DNA of 7,411 nucleotides, taken from assembly GCA_007116995.1 (NCBI GenBank), contig SKHL01000125.1:1-7411 (forward strand). The letters run 5' to 3'. Positions 1 to 5,957 of the stretch are shown here, piece after piece. This DNA is from Limnochordia bacterium. GTDB lineage: Bacteria; Bacillota; Limnochordia; Darwinibacteriales; DTU012. Below the pieces are notes generated by a model. It saw only the letters and a list, made by a program, of their open reading frames with translations. It had not been told where the DNA came from and ran no database searches. The first letter of the stretch is position 1; each line of letters opens with the position of its first letter. Position numbers and translations under genes: made by a program.

Positions 1-1
1 G

Positions 2-1018
2 AAGGCTAATCCTAGGTTAGCCCAGCTAGTTACAGATAAAATAGGAGATGGTTGGATTCTCGACCCCATGGAACTTAAGGAATTTGGTTCCTATGCTAAG
101 GATAGTCAAGTCCAGCAACAGTTAGCTCAAGTACGATTAGATAATAAAAAGAAACTAGCAGAATATATCGAGAAACACAATCAGATAGCGGTTGATCCAT
201 CATCTATTTTCGATGTACAGATAAAGCGGCTTCATGAGTATAAGCGGCAGCTACTCAACATTTTGCATATCATGAGTCTATATAATCAAATACGCGACAA
301 CCCAGAAATTCAGATGCATCCGCGCACCTTTATTTTTGCCGCAAAAGCAGCACCGGGCTATCATATGGCTAAGCTAATTATTAAACTCATTCATAACGTT
401 GGACAGATGATTAATGAAGATAAGCGGATAAAGGACAAACTCAAAGTCGTTTTCTTAGAGAATTATCGAGTCTCTTTGGCCGAGTTAATCATTCCTGCTA
501 GCGATGTGAGCGAGCAGATATCTACTGCGGGAAAAGAAGCCTCAGGAACAGGGAATATGAAATTTATGCTTAATGGTGCACTAACCATAGGTACTCTTGA
601 TGGGGCGAATGTGGAGATTGAAGAGGAAGTAGGATCAGAGAATATCTTTATCTTTGGGCTTACATCTGCATTAGTTGAGCGGTATTATCAAAAGGGAAAT
701 TATTATCCCATAGAGATCTATCAAGATAGTCCAGAGATTCATCTGGTCTTAAATCAGCTGGTCAATGGATTTATACCAGTAGAAATAGAAGGTATGTTTC
801 AGGATATTTATTCGGGATTGCTTCATGGTCATATGGCTGATCCCTATTTTGTTTTAAAAGATTTTGAGAGCTATAGTCAAGCTCACAAGGAAATAGACCG
901 AACCTATCAAGATCCGGCCGCTTGGTGGGAGAAGGCAATATTAAATATAGCCCATGCTGGTCGTTTTTCTAGTGACCGCACCATTAAGGAGTATAATGAA
1001 CAGATATGGAAGCTGTAA
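2..1018 (+). CDS. glgP: Glycogen/alpha-glucan phosphorylase, C-terminal part (5' end outside window)
   Basis: This enzyme removes glucose units from the non-reducing ends of glycogen or other alpha-1,4-glucans by phosphorolysis, releasing glucose-1-phosphate in the cytoplasm with pyridoxal phosphate as cofactor. The reading frame is open from the left edge; the first ATG (68) is internal, because the codons before it read NPRLAQLVTDKIGDGW, a typical phosphorylase stretch. In the visible 338 residues I see KRLHEYKRQLLN (about 75-86), AAKAAPGYHMAK (113-124), ENYRVSLAE (153-161) and EASGTGNMKF (179-188), whose lysine 187 (codon 560-562) is the PLP Schiff-base lysine of the family. Full-length relatives have roughly 800 residues, so a little over half is missing on the left. 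The C-terminus looks intact and ends at TAA. The gene converges with the ccdA-like gene 21 bp downstream. Family assignment is secure; the choice between glycogen and maltodextrin as substrate is less so. Confidence 0.96.
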   Translation, partial: KANPRLAQLVTDKIGDGWILDPMELKEFGSYAKDSQVQQQLAQVRLDNKKKLAEYIEKHNQIAVDPSSIFDVQIKRLHEYKRQLLNILHIMSLYNQIRDNPEIQMHPRTFIFAAKAAPGYHMAKLIIKLIHNVGQMINEDKRIKDKLKVVFLENYRVSLAELIIPASDVSEQISTAGKEASGTGNMKFMLNGALTIGTLDGANVEIEEEVGSENIFIFGLTSALVERYYQKGNYYPIEIYQDSPEIHLVLNQLVNGFIPVEIEGMFQDIYSGLLHGHMADPYFVLKDFESYSQAHKEIDRTYQDPAAWWEKAILNIAHAGRFSSDRTIKEYNEQIWKL

Positions 1019-1039
1019 CGAGCATATCTCCTTCGTGGG

Positions 1040-1744
1040 TTAGGAGAGCAAGATGGCTAGTCGTTGGAAGTAATTAGTATAAACTAAGACGCCGACAATA
1101 ATAAGTAAAACACCGCTAAGAATCTCGATGATTCCTAAGTACGGTTTCACTTTACCCAAATATTTTGCCATGCTGGATATTCCCAAAGCCGTGAGAAAAA
1201 AGGGGATAGCTAAGCCGAAGGAATAGGTAATTAGCAATAATGCACCACTACCTAAATTGGCTTCTGTCCCCGCTAGTACTAAGATGGTTCCTAACACAGG
1301 TCCTACACAGGGAGTCCAACCGAGGGAGAAAGCGATTCCTAGTAACAATGAGTTAATTAAGCTCGCTTTGCCCAAAGGCCTTGACCACCGTTTTTCACGG
1401 AGTAAAGGTCGCAGAGTGACGAGACCGATCTTATGTAGCCCGAAGAGAATGACCACGACTCCTGCGATTTTTTGTAAGGTAAAGCGTTGGAATAAAAGCA
1501 GTCGGCCAAAGAAACTAGCAGATAGCCCGAAGAGAATGAAAACCACACTAAAGCCTAGTATGAACAGGAGGGCATTAGTGAGGATCCACTTCCGATTCAG
1601 GTTGTGGTTTGTGGACATATCATTAACTGAGTAGCCAGTAATATAGGCCATATAGGTGGGTACTAAGGGTAATACACAGGGTGAAAAGAAAGAAGCTAGG
1701 CCGGCCGCTAAAGCAATCCAGAGACTAAGTTCTGCTTGTGGCAT
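1040..1744 (-). CDS. ccdA: CcdA-like cytochrome c biogenesis / thiol-disulfide transport membrane protein
   Basis: This is a six-helix membrane protein of the CcdA/DsbD-transmembrane family, which carries reducing equivalents from cytoplasmic thioredoxin across the membrane to extracytoplasmic thiol-disulfide proteins, for example in cytochrome c maturation. The two hallmark cysteines are present: Cys23 in the SPCVLPLVP motif of helix 1 and Cys146 in the TPCVGP motif of helix 4. Hydrophobic segments lie at about residues 5-38, 53-80, 90-110, 128-158, 165-190 and 202-224. The length of 234 residues is normal for a stand-alone CcdA. The start is fixed by an excellent AAGGAGG ribosome binding site 8 nt upstream of the ATG. 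No ResB/ResC (Ccs1/CcsA), thioredoxin-like ResA or c-type cytochrome gene is adjacent, so the partner is unknown. It stands alone, convergent with the phosphorylase gene and divergent from the enolase-superfamily gene. The family is clear; the precise physiological role is inferred. Confidence 0.93.
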   Translation of the reverse strand: MPQAELSLWIALAAGLASFFSPCVLPLVPTYMAYITGYSVNDMSTNHNLNRKWILTNALLFILGFSVVFILFGLSASFFGRLLLFQRFTLQKIAGVVVILFGLHKIGLVTLRPLLREKRWSRPLGKASLINSLLLGIAFSLGWTPCVGPVLGTILVLAGTEANLGSGALLLITYSFGLAIPFFLTALGISSMAKYLGKVKPYLGIIEILSGVLLIIVGVLVYTNYFQRLAILLS

Positions 1745-1752
1745 TGCTAGAC

Positions 1753-1759
1753 CCTCCTT
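1753..1759 (-). promoter_or_regulatory. Ribosome binding site of the ccdA-like gene
   Basis: The minus strand reads AAGGAGG, a near-perfect Shine-Dalgarno sequence, 8 nt before the ATG at 1744. It fixes that start codon. Confidence 0.85.
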
Positions 1760-1817
1760 AAATGCATGTTAACTATTATTATTACGTATATCTACCTGAT
1801 CTCCTGCAATGAGAGAG

Positions 1818-1824
1818 AAAGGAG
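1818..1824 (+). promoter_or_regulatory. Ribosome binding site deciding the start of the enolase-superfamily gene
   Basis: AAAGGAG lies 7 nt upstream of the ATG at 1832. The earlier in-frame ATG at 1766 has no such sequence, so translation most likely begins at 1832. Confidence 0.85.
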
Positions 1825-1831
1825 TTTTCAA

Positions 1832-2923
1832 ATGAAGATAACAGCATTGGAAACCTATGCTCAGAACAGTGTTGGTTTTGTCCGAGTAACGACTGATGAA
1901 GGTGCCGAGGGAATCGGACAGATGTCTCCGAAGAATGCAGATATCTCTGCAATGGTTTTCCACCGTCAGGTGGCTCCATACGCGATCGGTCGTAACCCTT
2001 TGCAGATTAATAGACTTATTAATTCTGTTATTGAGGGGGAGTACAAATTCCCTGGTTCCTACGTGCGTCGTGCATTAGCTGGATTAGATACAGCACTTTG
2101 GGATCTTCTCGGTAAGATGCAGAATAAAGGGGTGTATCAGTTGCTCGGGGGAAGTAATCCTTGTGTGGCTGCTTATGGTTCTAGTATGCGACGGGATATT
2201 ACACCAGAGGATGAGGGGAATCGGCTTGTACGGTTGCGAGATACATTAGGGTATAAGGCGTTTAAGATACGAATTGGGAAGGTATGTGGTCACGATCAAG
2301 ATCAATGGCCAGGGCGTACCAAACAGCTAGTGGCCACAGTGCGTAAGGCAGTAGGGGACGATATCGCCATTCATGTAGACGCCAATAGCTGTTATACTCC
2401 AGCAAAGGCTATTGAAGTAGGCAAGATGCTAGAAGACTACGGTGTCTGTCATTTCGAGGAGCCTTGTCCATATTGGGAAATCGAGTGGGGTGCACAAGTG
2501 GCCGATGCTCTAGAGGTGCCAGTAGCCGGGGGTGAACAGGATACATCCTTAGCTCAATTTCGGCGGATGATCGCCATGGACGCGGTCGACATTGTCCAAC
2601 CTGATATCTGCTATATAGGTGGGTTGTCGCGAGCGCTAGACGTTGCCAAAATGGCTGCTGAACGAGGAAAACCCTGTACGCCCCACGCAGCTAATCTATC
2701 TATGGTAACATTATTCACTATGCATATGCTAGCGGCGATTCCTAATGCCGGACCATATCTGGAGTACTCTATCGAGCCTACGAAATGGACGGAAGACTTA
2801 TTCTATCCAGCCCTGACGATTGAAGATGGTAAGGTTAGAATCCCAGATGGACCTGGCTGGGGCGTGACCGTAAATGAATCCTGGCTAAAACAGTCCACCT
2901 ACCAGAGGACCATCCTTGAGTAA
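1832..2923 (+). CDS. Enolase-superfamily protein of the mandelate racemase / muconate lactonizing enzyme type
   Basis: Members of this family abstract the proton alpha to a carboxylate, using Mg2+ to stabilise the enolate, and act mostly as sugar-acid dehydratases, racemases or cycloisomerases in the cytoplasm. The protein has 363 residues, normal for the family: an N-terminal capping domain (about 1-115) and then a TIM barrel. Visible active-site elements are K145-x-R147 in FKIRIG, the metal ligands D183 (DANSCY), E209/E210 (FEEP) and E235 (GGEQ), and a mandelate racemase-subgroup Asp/His pair at D258 (QPD) and H285 (TPHAAN), followed by E311 (YLE). Arg replaces the second Lys of the mandelate racemase KxK motif, which argues for a dehydratase-like member rather than a true mandelate racemase. 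ATG 1832 was chosen over in-frame ATG 1766 because of the ribosome binding site. No sugar-acid transporter, kinase, aldolase or regulator is adjacent, so the substrate cannot be inferred from context. Superfamily is secure; specific function is unknown. Confidence 0.92.
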   Translation: MKITALETYAQNSVGFVRVTTDEGAEGIGQMSPKNADISAMVFHRQVAPYAIGRNPLQINRLINSVIEGEYKFPGSYVRRALAGLDTALWDLLGKMQNKGVYQLLGGSNPCVAAYGSSMRRDITPEDEGNRLVRLRDTLGYKAFKIRIGKVCGHDQDQWPGRTKQLVATVRKAVGDDIAIHVDANSCYTPAKAIEVGKMLEDYGVCHFEEPCPYWEIEWGAQVADALEVPVAGGEQDTSLAQFRRMIAMDAVDIVQPDICYIGGLSRALDVAKMAAERGKPCTPHAANLSMVTLFTMHMLAAIPNAGPYLEYSIEPTKWTEDLFYPALTIEDGKVRIPDGPGWGVTVNESWLKQSTYQRTILE

Positions 2924-3000
2924 CGTGGTTTTAAGGAAAACAGAAGGAGTTATTAACTTATTGTCGAAGTCTACATTTATATTCCTCTAGGGAGATGAAT

Positions 3001-3005
3001 GGAGG
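3001..3005 (+). promoter_or_regulatory. Ribosome binding site favouring the start at 3011 of the coiled-coil gene
   Basis: GGAGG is spaced 5 nt from ATG 3011. An in-frame ATG at 2999 also exists and has a weaker AGGGAG-like sequence just upstream, so a four-residue longer protein is possible. The better match and spacing favour 3011. Confidence 0.6.
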
Positions 3006-3010
3006 TTATT

Positions 3011-3373
3011 ATGGAAAAACAAGAAAGTGATAAGATCCTTGATCTTCTCGAAGGTCTCTATATCCATATGGACAAGCAGTTCTCCAATATTCGGCAAGAA
3101 ATGGATAACCTACGTATTGAGTTAAAACAAGACATGGATAATCTACGCACAGAGTTAAAACAAGATATGGATAATCTACGCACAGAGTTAAAACAAGATA
3201 TGGATAATCTACGCACAGAACTTAAGCAAGAGACAGCGGAGTTAAGAGTCGACGTTCGTCACAGTACAGAGTCGATTGTCGATTTAAGAAATGGGTTAAA
3301 GCCTATTAACGTAACACTACATGAGCACGATGCAGACATACGATTACTAAAAAGGGCAGTCAATCAGTTATAA
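3011..3373 (+). CDS. Small coiled-coil protein with tandem 11-residue repeats, function unknown
   Basis: This is a 120-residue, highly charged, soluble-looking protein with no signal peptide or membrane segment. After a short helical N-terminus (1-19), it is built of 11-residue (hendecad) units: a diverged unit at 20-30 (MDKQFSNIRQE), four close copies of MDNLRTELKQD at 31-74, then further diverged units from 75 on (TAELRVDVRHS). The C-terminal 35 residues (about 86-120) are not repetitive and end in IRLLKRAVNQL. The pattern predicts a long alpha-helix that oligomerises as a coiled coil. Short proteins of this general make-up occur in many Bacillota and are often annotated only as coiled-coil or hypothetical proteins; I know of no established function for them. 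The gene lies 87 bp downstream of the enolase-superfamily gene on the same strand, without an obvious terminator between, so read-through is possible. It is a real gene judging by its ribosome binding site and repeat structure. Confidence 0.8.
   Translation: MEKQESDKILDLLEGLYIHMDKQFSNIRQEMDNLRIELKQDMDNLRTELKQDMDNLRTELKQDMDNLRTELKQETAELRVDVRHSTESIVDLRNGLKPINVTLHEHDADIRLLKRAVNQL
3101..3232 (+). repeat. Four tandem 33-bp repeats inside the coiled-coil gene
   Basis: There are four adjacent 33-bp units, at 3101-3133, 3134-3166, 3167-3199 and 3200-3232, each encoding MDNLR(T/I)ELKQ(D/E). Units 2 and 3 are identical at the DNA level. Unit 1 differs at a few positions (Ile for Thr, and synonymous changes), and unit 4 diverges only in its last third. 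Because 33 is a multiple of three, gain or loss of units would keep the frame and change only coiled-coil length. Synonymous identity of units 2 and 3 suggests recent duplication or conversion. Confidence 0.95.
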
Positions 3374-3416
3374 TTACAGAGAACACTTTATTTATGTAGC
3401 AATAGGGAGGCGAGGT

Positions 3417-3836
3417 CTAGTTATCTAAGGAACAAGGATATATGATCCATGAACCCTTTTTTCGCTGTCTTATATTGATCGCTTTCACTCTTGGTTGGAT
3501 AACTACTATCGGCACAATCGGATATTCCTGTAAATCCTTAGGCAACTTGTTGCGTATGGTGGAGGCATAACGTTTGGCCTGGATCATGGGGTTTCCAAAT
3601 TGATAGGCTACTGTTCCAAGGGAGCCAACAAAGGGGAGAAACATTCTTCCAAATAAAACATGAGTCCAATAGGGCTCATTTTCATTTCCAAATAAACCGC
3701 AATACCGATATTTTAAATCACCGAGTTTAATTACAAATGCACCGTAGCTCGACAGAATCAGATAATCTATAGTTAACTCCGTTCCCTGTCTACATGGGGA
3801 TTGCCCCATATATTGCTCTAAATTGAGATCGATCAC
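3417..3836 (-). CDS. NERD-like (nuclease-related domain) protein, degenerate, possible pseudogene
   Basis: NERD domains are restriction-endonuclease-like folds of about 110-130 residues found in many bacterial proteins of mostly unknown role. This 139-residue frame matches the family pattern in order: ELTIDYLILSSYGAFVI (20-36) resembles the ID-hydrophobic-GIFVI strand, LFGNENEPYWTHVLFG (48-63) resembles the FGNEN-YWTQ segment, FGNPMIQAKRY (80-90) resembles the NP-x-x-Q-N helix, and VPIVVI...WIIYPCSL (108-137) resembles the final strands. The expected ExK of the active site after FVI is replaced by KLG (37-39), while Asp24 is kept. The usual N-terminal Gly-x-x-Gly-Glu helix is missing. The start is GTG at 3836 with no convincing ribosome binding site. 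The same frame stays open back to about 3888 without another start codon, suggesting a lost 5' end. I infer a decayed or catalytically dead gene. Recognition is from memory of family motifs, so moderate confidence. Confidence 0.5.
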   Translation of the reverse strand: MIDLNLEQYMGQSPCRQGTELTIDYLILSSYGAFVIKLGDLKYRYCGLFGNENEPYWTHVLFGRMFLPFVGSLGTVAYQFGNPMIQAKRYASTIRNKLPKDLQEYPIVPIVVIQPRVKAINIRQRKKGSWIIYPCSLDN

Positions 3837-3892
3837 ATCCCAGTGTGGTTCTTGTTTTTCTCCCGTTGGTGGACTTGGACCAAGAGAAGATT

Positions 3893-4048
3893 ATGGCCAC
3901 GACAAAGGGAGAACAGATGGCTCGCGGGGCTGGAGTATGGGTTAGTTCTCATGAGCACAGTCATTTTGTGTTTAAGATTGAGGATTTAGGTGAAACTGTG
4001 ATGCTTGATCCATGGATTCTTTTCTGGAAGATGTATAGAGATTTTTAG
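3893..4048 (+). CDS. Small ORF of unknown function, possible C-terminal gene remnant
   Basis: This is a 51-residue frame starting at ATG 3893; the same frame is open back to a stop at 3824, and a GTG at 3845 could give 67 residues. Neither start has a good ribosome binding site (only AGAGAAG before 3893). The composition is protein-like: hydrophobic and aromatic residues alternate in VWVSSHEHSHFVFKIED and in MLDPWILFWKMYRDF. The HSHFVF...LDPW arrangement recalls the His strand and following Asp-Pro-Trp of papain- or transglutaminase-like cysteine hydrolases, as found at the C-terminal ends of some toxins and peptidases. No cysteine part is present upstream, so if this is right it is a leftover C-terminal piece. 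It lies head-to-head with the NERD-like ORF and ends 4 nt before a strong hairpin. Function unknown; it may not be expressed. Confidence 0.35.
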   Translation: MATTKGEQMARGAGVWVSSHEHSHFVFKIEDLGETVMLDPWILFWKMYRDF

Positions 4049-4052
4049 GCAA

Positions 4053-4091
4053 ACCGCCATGTCGTCAACGGATCTTGGACGACATGGCGGT
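4053..4091. terminator. Perfect 14-bp inverted repeat, probable bidirectional terminator hairpin
   Basis: ACCGCCATGTCGTC (4053-4066) is matched exactly by its reverse complement at 4078-4091, around an 11-nt loop. It sits between the end of the small plus-strand ORF (4048) and the end of the minus-strand ABC operon (4117), where a shared terminator would be expected. The stem is long and GC-rich, but neither side is followed by a proper U-tract: on the minus strand the stem runs into TTTGCC, and on the plus strand into ACGTATC. It may therefore terminate weakly, act as an mRNA 3'-end stabiliser, or be something other than a factor-independent terminator. Confidence 0.6.
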
Positions 4092-4116
4092 ACGTATCTT
4101 AGGTCTGAATCCTGAA

Positions 4117-5943
4117 TCATTCGGCCTTAAGTAGTTGCTTTCCTTGATCTTCTAAGAACTGGTTCGTGTAGAGCCGATAGTAGTATCCACCTAAACTCAT
4201 CAACTGGTGATGTGTGCCTTCCTCTTGCACCTTCCCGTCACGGATTACTAGGATCCGATCCGCAGATCGGATGGTGGAGAGCCGGTGGGCGATAATAAAG
4301 CTAGTGCGACCATGCAACACCTTGCTAATCGCGTTTTGGATCAGTTGTTCAGCTTCCGTGTCAATCGAGGAAGTGGCTTCATCCAAGACGAAAATACGAG
4401 GATCTGCCACAACAGCCCGGGCGAATGAGATGAGTTGCTTTTCGCCTGTGGATAGCATGCTCCCTCCTTCACCCACCTCGGACTGGTACTGTTTTTCTAA
4501 TTTAGTAATAAATTGGTGAGCATTAACTAGTTTGGCTGCTTCAATTACCTGGTCATCTGTGGCTGTTAGCCGTCCATAACGAATATTCTCCATTATGGTC
4601 CCGCTAAAGAGGTGTGGGCTCTGTAGTACATAGCCTAAATTATGATGAAGCCAAAGCAGCGGGCGTTTCCGGTACTCCACACCATCAATGAAAATCTCGC
4701 CTTTTGTGGGTTCATAAAATCGACAGGCTAGGTTAACGATGGTACTCTTTCCTGAACCAGTTTCACCCACTAGTGCAATGGTTTGCCCGGATTTCACCTC
4801 TAGGTTAAAATCGTCTAGCACGGGTTCATCAGGATTATAGGCAAAGGAGACGTGTTTAAAGGTAACATTACCTGTCATTAGCGGCCACTTCTCCATTTGG
4901 GGATGCTGGGCTTCTCCAAATTCTTTGACTACCTCTGCACTATCTTTAATGTCTGGTTCTGTGTTAATCATGGACAAGACTCGTTCCGCCGATGCATGGG
5001 CAGCTTGTAACTCAGTAAAAATCCGGGCTAATTCCCGCACAGGCTCAAAGAATTGAATGGTATATGTTATAAAAGCCACAAGTACACCATAACTAACAGC
5101 CCCGCGCATTACACCTGCGCCACCTACACCTAAGGCTAAGGCCGTGCCAATGCTCCCTAAGGTTAATACGATTGGGAGGTACAGGGATGAGTAGATAGCC
5201 ACTCTCACAGCGGAACGGCGCATATCTGCTGTTACCTCTACAAACTCATCTAGATTTTTCGTCTCCCGATTCAAAATCTTCGTGGTTTTCGCCCCGGTTA
5301 TTCCTTCGTTAAACGCGCCGGTAATACGAGAGTTTATTTTTCTAACATTACGATGTTGCCGTAGAATTCGTTTTTGAAAGAAGAGACTCAGTACCACTAA
5401 AAACGGAATTACGACTAGTGTGATTAAGGCTAACCTCCAATTTAAGTATAGCATCACGCTCATGATAGCAATCATGGAGGTGCCTCCCCAAACCATATCT
5501 ACTAAGCCCCAAGATACGATTTCGCCCAAACGCTCACTATCTGAGGTCATCCGCGCCATCAGCCAACCAACGGCCTTGGTATCATAAAAGGAAAAAGAGA
5601 GTTCCTGCAACCGTTGAAAACCAACTCTACGAATGGTGTAGGTTAAGCCGGTTTCTATCTTACCGGCGATCGATATCAACAGGTAAACATTAATAGTTTG
5701 CCAAATGACTAAGATAGCATAGATTAGTGCCAAACCCCAGACACCGTCTGTGGTGCGGGGAATGATAAACTGATCAATGGCGACCTTAGTCATATATGGA
5801 AATGCTGCATCGATACTAGCGACAAAGATCATGACGATACCTAACGCAATCAGGTGTCTTTTATAGGGTTTGGCATAGCGTAGTATCTCTTTCCATAGGG
5901 ATAGGTCAAATTTTTCTTGGTACTCTTGTTCTTGCATACTCAT
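4117..5943 (-). CDS. ABC exporter half-transporter, catalytic-site subunit (YheH/BmrD-like)
   Basis: This is one half of a heterodimeric ABC exporter of the multidrug type, with a six-helix membrane domain (about 1-320) fused to an ATPase domain (about 355-600). The 608 residues are normal for this subunit. Motifs, numbered from ATG 5943: Walker A GETGSGKST 393-401, Q-loop YVLQSP 438-443, signature LSTGEKQL 497-504 (degenerate relative to LSGGQ), Walker B IFVLDE 517-522 with catalytic Glu522, D-loop SSID and switch His553. The signature deviation with an intact Walker B Glu is typical of the second subunit of YheI/YheH (BmrC/BmrD) and TM287/TM288 type pairs. The start is ATG 5943: AGGAG lies 9 nt upstream, while an in-frame TTG at 5952 directly abuts that sequence and is unlikely. 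The gene follows its partner with 12 nt between stop and start. The substrate is unknown; drugs, lipids and peptides are all possible for this family. Confidence 0.93.
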   Translation of the reverse strand: MSMQEQEYQEKFDLSLWKEILRYAKPYKRHLIALGIVMIFVASIDAAFPYMTKVAIDQFIIPRTTDGVWGLALIYAILVIWQTINVYLLISIAGKIETGLTYTIRRVGFQRLQELSFSFYDTKAVGWLMARMTSDSERLGEIVSWGLVDMVWGGTSMIAIMSVMLYLNWRLALITLVVIPFLVVLSLFFQKRILRQHRNVRKINSRITGAFNEGITGAKTTKILNRETKNLDEFVEVTADMRRSAVRVAIYSSLYLPIVLTLGSIGTALALGVGGAGVMRGAVSYGVLVAFITYTIQFFEPVRELARIFTELQAAHASAERVLSMINTEPDIKDSAEVVKEFGEAQHPQMEKWPLMTGNVTFKHVSFAYNPDEPVLDDFNLEVKSGQTIALVGETGSGKSTIVNLACRFYEPTKGEIFIDGVEYRKRPLLWLHHNLGYVLQSPHLFSGTIMENIRYGRLTATDDQVIEAAKLVNAHQFITKLEKQYQSEVGEGGSMLSTGEKQLISFARAVVADPRIFVLDEATSSIDTEAEQLIQNAISKVLHGRTSFIIAHRLSTIRSADRILVIRDGKVQEEGTHHQLMSLGGYYYRLYTNQFLEDQGKQLLKAE

Positions 5944-5952
5944 TCTAATCAA

Positions 5953-5957
5953 CTCCT
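5953..5957 (-). promoter_or_regulatory. Ribosome binding site of the second ABC gene, overlapping the first gene's stop
   Basis: The minus strand reads AGGAG here, 9 nt before ATG 5943. Its first bases are part of the TAG stop codon (5958-5956) of the upstream ABC gene, so ribosomes finishing the first subunit are already on the second one's binding site. This suggests translational coupling of the two subunits. It also rules out the TTG at 5952 as the start. Confidence 0.75.

Larger units (their letters stand above)
1745..1831. promoter_or_regulatory. Divergent intergenic region between ccdA and the enolase-superfamily gene
   Basis: These 87 bp separate two divergently oriented genes and must hold the promoters of both unless transcription starts elsewhere. 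The centre (about 1771-1790) is AT-rich. I could not find a pair of -35 and -10 boxes with good consensus match and 16-18 bp spacing in either direction, so no individual promoter is called. Strong Shine-Dalgarno sequences sit at each end. There is no obvious operator palindrome or riboswitch-like structure. The annotation rests on gene arrangement only. Confidence 0.4.

Noticed and set aside
1027..1047. Possible terminator hairpin between the convergent phosphorylase and ccdA genes
   Set aside because: Only a 6-bp stem (TCTCCT/AGGAGA) with a 9-nt loop, no T-run, and it overlaps the ccdA stop codon. Too weak to call.
1257..1634. A 125-residue plus-strand ORF opposite ccdA
   Set aside because: It is the antisense shadow of the ccdA-like gene, which has clear family motifs and a strong ribosome binding site. 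The peptide is basic and low in recognisable features.
1766..1831. N-terminal extension of the enolase-superfamily protein from ATG 1766 (22 residues, hydrophobic, resembling a signal peptide)
   Set aside because: It has no ribosome binding site, lies in the AT-rich divergent promoter region, and such cytosolic enzymes do not carry signal peptides. The start at 1832 has AAAGGAG at ideal spacing.
2961..2983. Promoter-like TTGTCG ... TATATT before the coiled-coil gene
   Set aside because: The spacer is only about 11 bp, too short for a sigma-70/sigma-A promoter, and no better-spaced pair was found.
2961..2990. Nine-codon TTG-started leader-like ORF before the coiled-coil gene, downstream of AAGGAG
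   Set aside because: The spacing to the ribosome binding site is too long (12 nt), the peptide has no leader features such as runs of one amino acid, and no attenuator hairpin is visible.
5944..5952. TTG 5952 as start of the second ABC subunit
   Set aside because: The TTG directly abuts the AGGAG sequence, leaving no spacer. ATG 5943 is 9 nt away.
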